This document shows, one piece after another, positions 7,070 to 10,904 of a stretch of 10,904 nucleotides of DNA (position 1 is its first letter; each line of letters begins with the position of its first letter). Under the pieces are notes generated by a model, which searched no databases, was not told the DNA's origin, and saw nothing but the letters and a program-made list of their open reading frames with translations. Source of the DNA: Clostridia bacterium (lineage in GTDB: Bacteria; Bacillota; Clostridia; Christensenellales; UBA3700). A program made the translations under genes and the position numbers. The DNA lies in assembly GCA_900772745.1 (NCBI GenBank), contig CAAGRV010000059.1:1-10904 (forward strand), given 5' to 3'.

Positions 7070-7572
7070 TGGATAAAATCACTATTGGAACAATAGCAAA
7101 ACCACAAGGCATCAGAGGAGAGATTAAAATAAGTCCGCTCACTGATGACTTGTTGCGTTTTAAGGAACTAAAATCAGTGTATGTTCAGGATACTCTCTAT
7201 GCAGTGACGGGTTGCCGTCTTGCTGGTGGAGTATTTTTGACTTTGGAAGGAGTTGACAGCCGTGACAAGGCAGAACTTCTGCGCAACAAAGATATTAGAG
7301 TGGACCGCAAAGATGCAGTCAAATTGCCAAAAGATAGATATTTTATCGTGGATATTATCGGTTGCAAAGTGATGATAGACGGTCAAGAAATTGGCACTAT
7401 CAAGGACGTTTTGCAATATGGCAGTGCTGATATTTATGTCATCAAAGAAAAATCGGGCAAAAAGTCGATGATACCAGCGATTGACCGCATTATTGATGGC
7501 GTGGACGTCGAGCACAAAATAGTCAAATTGGACAAGGTGGCATACGAGGACCTAGCACTTTATGAAGATTAA
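7069..7572 (+). CDS. rimM: Ribosome maturation factor RimM
   Basis: RimM helps mature the 30S head by binding uS19. The 167 residues show the N-terminal RimM domain, starting TIGTIAKPQGIRGEIKISPL and including GVDSRDKAELLRNKDI, then a C-terminal PRC-barrel from about residue 95 (YFIVDIIGCKVMIDGQEIGTI) with DVLQYGSADIYVI and MIPAIDRIIDGVD. Length and order are normal. ATG 7069 shares one base with the khpA stop. The end overlaps trmD by 11 bases (7562-7572), which suggests translational coupling. It stands in the conserved rpsP-rimM-trmD block, whose members are functionally tied to ribosome and tRNA maturation. Confidence 0.97.
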   Translation: MDKITIGTIAKPQGIRGEIKISPLTDDLLRFKELKSVYVQDTLYAVTGCRLAGGVFLTLEGVDSRDKAELLRNKDIRVDRKDAVKLPKDRYFIVDIIGCKVMIDGQEIGTIKDVLQYGSADIYVIKEKSGKKSMIPAIDRIIDGVDVEHKIVKLDKVAYEDLALYED

Positions 7573-8242
7573 AATCGCAACACTTTTCCCAGAGATGTTC
7601 GACAGCCTAGATGCGAGCATTATTGGCAAAGCAAGACAAAAAGGATTGCTTGATATTTCGGTGCACAATATCAGAGATTATTCTTTGGACAAGCACCAAA
7701 AGTGTGATGATTATCCATTCGGTGGTGGGGCTGGTATGGTGATGACGCCACAGCCATTGCATTCGACTATTCAGGATCTTGACCCTGATCACGAGTATAT
7801 TAGGATTTATATGTCGCCAAAGGGCGCAACGCTCTCCCAAAGCATTGTGGAAGAGCTTGCCCAAACTGACAAGTTGCTCTTTGTGTGTGGCAATTATGAA
7901 GGAATTGACCAACGCATTATTGATATGGACATAGACAGAGAGTTGTCCATCGGTGACTATGTGCTCACAGGTGGAGAATTGCCTGCTATGGTAACAATCA
8001 ATGCAGTTGCAAGATATGTGGACGGCGTGCTTGGTAGTAGCGAATCTACCAGCGAAGAAAGCTTTTCGAGCGGGTTGTTGGAATATCCCCAATACACACG
8101 GCCACAAGTTTTTGAAGGTATGGAAGTGCCAGAAGTTTTGCTGTCTGGCAACCATGGCGAGATAGCCAAGTGGAGATATGCCAAGCAGTTGGAAATCACA
8201 CGTGAGCGTCGCCCAGATTTGTTGAAAGACAAGGAGGTATAG
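7562..8242 (+). CDS. trmD: tRNA (guanine(37)-N1)-methyltransferase TrmD
   Basis: TrmD makes m1G37 next to the anticodon from S-adenosylmethionine and so prevents +1 frameshifting. The 226 residues form a SPOUT (trefoil-knot) enzyme: IATLFPEMF at the start, GGGAGMVM from residue 54, CGNYEGIDQRI from 109, and the knot SIGDYVLTGGELPAM. These are followed by the Arg in VARY and then GLLEYPQYTRP and VLLSGNHGEIAKWR of the C-terminal domain. At the position of the E. coli catalytic Asp169 (motif EDSF) this protein has Glu166 (EESF), a conservative change. The protein is a little shorter than E. coli TrmD at the C-terminus. It overlaps rimM by 11 bases, and its last codons contain the ribosome binding site of the next gene (AAGGAGG, 8231-8237). 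Confidence 0.97.
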   Translation: MKIKIATLFPEMFDSLDASIIGKARQKGLLDISVHNIRDYSLDKHQKCDDYPFGGGAGMVMTPQPLHSTIQDLDPDHEYIRIYMSPKGATLSQSIVEELAQTDKLLFVCGNYEGIDQRIIDMDIDRELSIGDYVLTGGELPAMVTINAVARYVDGVLGSSESTSEESFSSGLLEYPQYTRPQVFEGMEVPEVLLSGNHGEIAKWRYAKQLEITRERRPDLLKDKEV

Positions 8243-8243
8243 T

Positions 8244-8546
8244 ATGAAATACGACAGCACCAAAGCAGTAGAAATGATACTGGACGAGAATTGTGACCGT
8301 CCTATCGTGCTCACTGACAACAACGGCGAAAAGCATATTTTTGAACAAATTGCTACTATTCCGTTCGACAAGCGTATGTTTGTTATTTTGGTAGAAAAAG
8401 AAGACTATGAGAGCGGAAATACCGAAAATTCAGGATATGTATTCGAGATTGATACCGACAATATGAAACTTTATATTGTGGACAACGAAGAAACTATATC
8501 TCAAGTTTTCGAAATTTATGACAGACTTTTCGAGGAAATGAACTGA
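8244..8546 (+). CDS. DUF1292-like small acidic protein
   Basis: A 100-residue soluble protein without signal peptide or membrane segment. The pattern IVLTDNNGEKHIFEQIATI, then MFVILVEKE, then YVFEIDTDN, and a C-terminal acidic helix (ETISQVFEIYDRLFEEMN) resembles the DUF1292 family (YrzB-like) common in Firmicutes. No biochemical function is established for that family, and I assign none. A perfect AAGGAGG (8231-8237) lies 6 bases before ATG, so it is likely well translated. It lies one base after trmD and overlaps rbgA by one base (TGATG). In many Firmicutes DUF1292 genes lie elsewhere (for example near yrrK), so this position is less usual. Family assignment is by pattern only. Confidence 0.72.
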   Translation: MKYDSTKAVEMILDENCDRPIVLTDNNGEKHIFEQIATIPFDKRMFVILVEKEDYESGNTENSGYVFEIDTDNMKLYIVDNEETISQVFEIYDRLFEEMN

Positions 8547-9397
8547 TGCATATCCAGTGGTTTCCAGGACATATGACCAAAGCTATGCGCATGATGGAGC
8601 AGTCAATCAAACAGGTTGACTGTATTATTTATGTGCTAGATTGTAGGGCAGTCAGGTCATCACTCAATCCAACTTTCGACAAAATGATAGGCGCAAAGCC
8701 AACGCTATACGTGCTCAACAAGCGTGATTTGGTGGAGGATAGATTGGTCAGAGAATGGCTCGAAGTGTTCAAAAAATCGGACAAGCAAGCTGTTGCGGTG
8801 AGCAGTGTCGGTGGCAGAGAACGCAACCAAATCATCGACAAAATCAAAGAGCTCAACAGCCAAGTTATCACCAAGTTTGCCCAAAAAGGTGCAAATAAAA
8901 TTGTGCGTGCAATGGTGGTAGGCGTGCCAAATACAGGCAAATCTACGCTCATCAACAGCATTTGTCGCAGCAAAAAGACCATCACGGGCAACCGCCCTGG
9001 CGTGACAAGAGGCAAACAATGGGTAAGCATTGCCGAAGGTATAGAATTACTCGACACTCCAGGCAGTTTGCCACCAGCTTTTGAGGACCAAGAAAGAGCA
9101 AAATACTTAGCTTTTGTAGGCTCAATCAAGGAAGATATTTTGCACCTTGACGAGCTTGCTTTGGAGATGATAGAATTTTGCAGAGCACGTCAAGTAAAAG
9201 AATTTTGTGAAAGATACAAAATGGACGAATTTTGGAGTGACAATATCGAAATTTTTGACCAAGTCGGCAAAGTGCGTGGAGTGGTCAAAACTCGCAGCGG
9301 GTACGACTATGACCGAATTGCCAAAATCATTGTAGATGACTTCAAGAAAGGAAAATTCGGCAAAGTTATGCTTGACTTGCCATCGGACGGACTATGA
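8546..9397 (+). CDS. rbgA: Ribosome biogenesis GTPase A (RbgA/YlqF)
   Basis: RbgA is a circularly permuted GTPase that promotes late 50S assembly (the uL16-dependent step). The 283 residues show the permuted order: the start IQWFPGHMTKAMRMM, G4 NKRD at 58-61, a G5-like stretch (AVSSVGG), then G1 GVPNTGKST at 126-134, G2 PGVTRGKQW and G3 DTPG at 170-173. A C-terminal helical domain follows for rRNA binding, ending ...IVDDFKKGKFGKVMLD. ATG 8546 shares its A with the stop of the preceding gene. Its own stop overlaps the rnhB start (ATGA). The rbgA-rnhB pair is a standard Firmicutes arrangement; in Bacillus subtilis rplS lies between trmD and this pair, but not here. Confidence 0.97.
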   Translation: MHIQWFPGHMTKAMRMMEQSIKQVDCIIYVLDCRAVRSSLNPTFDKMIGAKPTLYVLNKRDLVEDRLVREWLEVFKKSDKQAVAVSSVGGRERNQIIDKIKELNSQVITKFAQKGANKIVRAMVVGVPNTGKSTLINSICRSKKTITGNRPGVTRGKQWVSIAEGIELLDTPGSLPPAFEDQERAKYLAFVGSIKEDILHLDELALEMIEFCRARQVKEFCERYKMDEFWSDNIEIFDQVGKVRGVVKTRSGYDYDRIAKIIVDDFKKGKFGKVMLDLPSDGL

Positions 9398-10014
9398 GAG
9401 CAAAACACGATACTATGACAATGCTTGAATATGAGCACAAATATATTGGACAAAACCTACGCAATATTGCTGGCGTGGACGAAGTGGGCAGAGGTCCGCT
9501 CGCAGGACCAGTAGTCGTTGCTTGCGTGATTATGCCACTTGGCGACGAAGATATTATCCAAGGCGTCAATGACAGCAAAAAACTCAGCGAAAAAAAGCGT
9601 GAAATGCTGTATGATTTGATTTTGGAAAAGGCAGTGTCATACCGCATTGAGCTTGCGGACGAAAAGAAAATTGACGAAATCAATATTCTCAACGCCACCA
9701 AAGAATGTATGAAAAATTCTATCGAAAATATGCCCGTCACTCCTGACGTTGTGCTTATTGATGCGGTGGACATCAAGACGAATGTTCCAATCGAACCAAT
9801 CATCAAGGGCGACGCCAAAAGTTATAGCATAGCTTGTGCGTCAATCATTGCCAAAGTGTACAGAGATAGACTGATGAAAGAGTATGATGCGGTATATCCT
9901 GAGTATGGTTTTGCGTCCAACAAGGGTTACGGCTCGGCTCAACATATCCAAGCAATCAAAGAAAAGGGGGCTTGTCCTATCCACAGAAGGACTTTTATCA
10001 AGAATTTTGTATGA
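9394..10014 (+). CDS. rnhB: Ribonuclease HII
   Basis: RNase HII cuts RNA in RNA-DNA hybrids and at single ribonucleotides misinserted in DNA. The 206 residues contain the four expected metal-binding acids. Asp29 and Glu30 are in GVDEVGRGPLAGPVV, Asp123 is in VLIDAVD, and Asp140 is in KGDAKSYSIACASIIAKVYRDR. The 17-residue spacing of the last two matches characterised enzymes. GYGSAQH and HRRTFIKNF complete the C-terminal motifs. ATG 9394 overlaps the rbgA stop as ATGA, which favours it over ATG 9415 or 9421. No good Shine-Dalgarno sequence is seen, so coupling to rbgA is likely. The gene overlaps yraN by 4 bases. Confidence 0.97.
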   Translation: MRAKHDTMTMLEYEHKYIGQNLRNIAGVDEVGRGPLAGPVVVACVIMPLGDEDIIQGVNDSKKLSEKKREMLYDLILEKAVSYRIELADEKKIDEINILNATKECMKNSIENMPVTPDVVLIDAVDIKTNVPIEPIIKGDAKSYSIACASIIAKVYRDRLMKEYDAVYPEYGFASNKGYGSAQHIQAIKEKGACPIHRRTFIKNFV

Positions 10015-10364
10015 ACAACAGAAAGACAGGTATAGAAGGCGAGAGCCAAGCAGTAGAATTTTTGCAAAACAAGGGCTATAAGATATTAGAGCGTAACTAT
10101 TCTTGCAAAATAGGTGAAATCGACATAGTTGCAAAGGACAAAGAAACGCTTGTTTTCGTGGAAGTCAAGGCAAGGAAAAACACGCTTTTTGGTATGCCAG
10201 TGGAGGCAATTACCCCAGCCAAAGTCCGCAATATCATAGGCGTAGCAAGGTATTTTTTGCTTGCGCACAAGTTGCATAATGTCGATTGTCGCTTTGACGT
10301 GATATGTATTTTGAAGAACAAAATCGAGCATATCGAGAACGCTTTTGAGGTGTGTGGCAGATAA
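10011..10364 (+). CDS. yraN: YraN family endonuclease-like protein (UPF0102)
   Basis: A 117-residue protein of the YraN/UPF0102 family, which has a restriction-endonuclease-like fold related to Holliday-junction resolvases; its cellular role is not settled. The start RKTGIEGESQAVEFLQNKGYKI is typical. The PD-(D/E)xK-like core is visible as GEIDIVAKD with Asp38, then FVEVKAR with Glu51 and Lys53. These are followed by EAITPAKVRNIIGVARYFL and RFDVICI. ATG 10011 overlaps the rnhB stop by 4 bases (ATGA); a TTG further upstream (9972) would add residues foreign to the family. rnhB-yraN adjacency is widespread and supports a link to nucleic-acid repair. It appears to be the last gene of the long unit, but no clear terminator follows it. 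Confidence 0.94.
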   Translation: MNNRKTGIEGESQAVEFLQNKGYKILERNYSCKIGEIDIVAKDKETLVFVEVKARKNTLFGMPVEAITPAKVRNIIGVARYFLLAHKLHNVDCRFDVICILKNKIEHIENAFEVCGR

Positions 10365-10450
10365 AATCGTGCATAATTGTGCCAAACGAAATCAAAACGG
10401 AAAATTTTGAACAAAACTATATATTTTGTAAATAAACTATATAAAAATGC
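10365..10450. other. AT-rich spacer after yraN, with short repeats
   Basis: This is non-coding. ACAAAA-CTATATA-TTTTGT (10411-10429) is a perfect 6-bp inverted repeat, and AAACTATATA occurs twice exactly 20 bases apart (10414-10423 and 10434-10443). The AT-rich stretch directly before the -35 box of the rplS promoter may act as an UP-like element. There is no T-run after the hairpin, so it is not a convincing terminator. Confidence 0.45.
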
Positions 10451-10479
10451 TTGCCACAAATATAATTATGTGGTAGAAT
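10451..10479 (+). promoter_or_regulatory. Extended -10 promoter of rplS
   Basis: TTGCCA (10451-10456) and TAGAAT (10474-10479) are exactly 17 bases apart, with TGG (10471-10473) forming an extended -10. AT-rich DNA lies just upstream. Transcription should start near 10486, leaving a leader of about 80 bases before the rplS ATG. An inverted repeat CCACA...TGTGG (10454-10458 and 10469-10473) lies across the spacer and could be an operator. Confidence 0.75.
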
Positions 10480-10485
10480 AGCATA

Positions 10486-10567
10486 GCAAAAGACTTCGAG
10501 CATTCCTCTGAGAATCAAAAAACGCAGATTTTGTATGAATGTTTCGTATTATGTGGAGGTATAAGTC
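10486..10567 (+). promoter_or_regulatory. Structured 5' leader of rplS (candidate L19 leader)
   Basis: The predicted untranslated leader can fold into a two-part hairpin. The outer stem pairs CGAGCATTC (10497-10505) with GAATGTTTCG (10537-10546), nine pairs with one bulged T and one G-T. The inner stem pairs AGAATC (10511-10516) with GATTTT (10527-10532) around an A-rich loop. The ribosome binding site GGAGG (10555-10559) lies 9 bases after the structure. Firmicutes are known to carry an L19 leader family upstream of rplS (Rfam L19_leader). Placement and size fit, but I cannot confirm the family consensus by eye. Confidence 0.5.
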
Positions 10568-10904
10568 ATGAGTAACATAATCAATGTAATCGAAAAAGAA
10601 AACATGCGTACTGATTTGCCAAATATCGAAATCGGTGACACCGTAAAAGTTTTCGTAAAAGTTGTTGAAGGAAAGAGAGAAAGACTTCAAGCTTTCGAAG
10701 GTGTCGTTATCGCAAAGAAGAATGGTAGCATTCGTGAGACATTTACTGTTAGAAAGTTGTCTTTCAAAGTAGGTGTTGAGAGAACATTCCCACTTCATTC
10801 TCCAAAGATTGACCATATTGATATCGTTCGTCATGGTAAAGTTAGAAGAGCAAAACTCTACTACTTGCGTGACAGAGTTGGTAAGGCTGCAAGACCCATT
10901 GCAA
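10568..10904 (+). CDS. rplS: 50S ribosomal protein bL19 (3' end cut by window)
   Basis: bL19 sits at the interface between the 30S and 50S subunits. The 112 visible codons run through almost the whole family length (about 115 residues). They include IEKENMRTDLPNIEIGDTVKV, VKVVEGKRERLQAFEGVVI, ETFTVRKLSF, GVERTFPLHSPKIDHIDIV and GKVRRAKLYYLRDRVGKAAR. The sequence reaches the right edge with no stop codon, so only a few residues should be missing. GGAGG (10555-10559) lies 8 bases before ATG. In the common Firmicutes order rplS directly follows trmD; here it comes after yraN and has its own promoter and leader, which suggests independent control. Confidence 0.97.
   Translation, partial: MSNIINVIEKENMRTDLPNIEIGDTVKVFVKVVEGKRERLQAFEGVVIAKKNGSIRETFTVRKLSFKVGVERTFPLHSPKIDHIDIVRHGKVRRAKLYYLRDRVGKAARPIA

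Noticed and set aside
7607..8371. A 254-codon open frame on the minus strand opposite trmD
   Set aside because: It lies wholly opposite trmD and the DUF1292-like gene, both with clear family motifs. Its product has no recognisable motif, and its composition follows from the opposite coding strand.
9415..9423. ATG at 9415 or 9421 as the start of rnhB
   Set aside because: Neither has a better ribosome binding site, while ATG 9394 overlaps the rbgA stop. They remain possible because the first residues are not conserved.
9972..10010. TTG at 9972 as the start of yraN
   Set aside because: The extra 13 residues do not resemble the family, and ATG 10011 makes the common ATGA overlap with rnhB.
10411..10429. 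Inverted repeat ACAAAA/TTTTGT as a terminator for yraN
   Set aside because: The stem is AT-only apart from one G-C pair and is followed by A-rich DNA rather than a T-run.
1..10904. Mobile elements, CRISPR arrays, tRNA or rRNA genes, defence systems
   Set aside because: No transposase, integrase, terminal inverted repeats, spaced repeat array, tRNA-like fold or defence gene is visible. Almost all sequence is accounted for by housekeeping genes.

Overview
The window carries a dense, single-strand (+) housekeeping cluster from a bacterium of the Firmicutes (Bacillota), most likely a member of Clostridia. Gene order is close to the classical smc-ftsY-ylxM-ffh-rpsP-khpA-rimM-trmD block of low-GC Gram-positives, continued by rbgA-rnhB-yraN and rplS. 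Other pointers are a short FtsY without an acidic domain, YlxM next to ffh, a DUF1292-type small protein, strong AGGAGG-like ribosome binding sites, and TGA used as a normal stop. Base composition is moderately AT-rich. The finer taxonomic placement is inference; no marker here fixes a genus.

Layout. (1) Positions 1-214 hold the 3' end of a NusA-related gene that stops inside what should be the first KH domain. The gene usually found here, rnc (RNase III), is not seen. (2) smc (226-3825, TTG start) and ftsY (3840-4733) follow and end at an intrinsic terminator. (3) A near-consensus extended -10 promoter then begins a second unit: ylxM, ffh, rpsP, khpA, rimM, trmD, a DUF1292-like gene, rbgA, rnhB and yraN. 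From khpA on, the genes overlap or lie within 2 bases of each other, apart from a 1-base gap before the DUF1292 gene. (4) About 200 bases of AT-rich DNA after yraN contain a second extended -10 promoter and a foldable leader in front of rplS, which runs off the right edge.

Functionally the window joins chromosome organisation (SMC), co-translational membrane targeting (FtsY, YlxM, Ffh), ribosomal proteins and ribosome maturation (bS16, RimM, RbgA, bL19), RNA-binding and tRNA modification (KhpA, TrmD), and nucleic-acid upkeep (RNase HII, YraN).

I see no mobile element, CRISPR array, tRNA, rRNA or defence system, and no completely new system. The points most worth a second look are the truncated NusA-like gene before smc, the Asp-to-Glu change at the TrmD catalytic position, the symmetric element inside the rplS promoter, the rplS leader fold, and the repeats at the start of the ylxM-ffh transcript.
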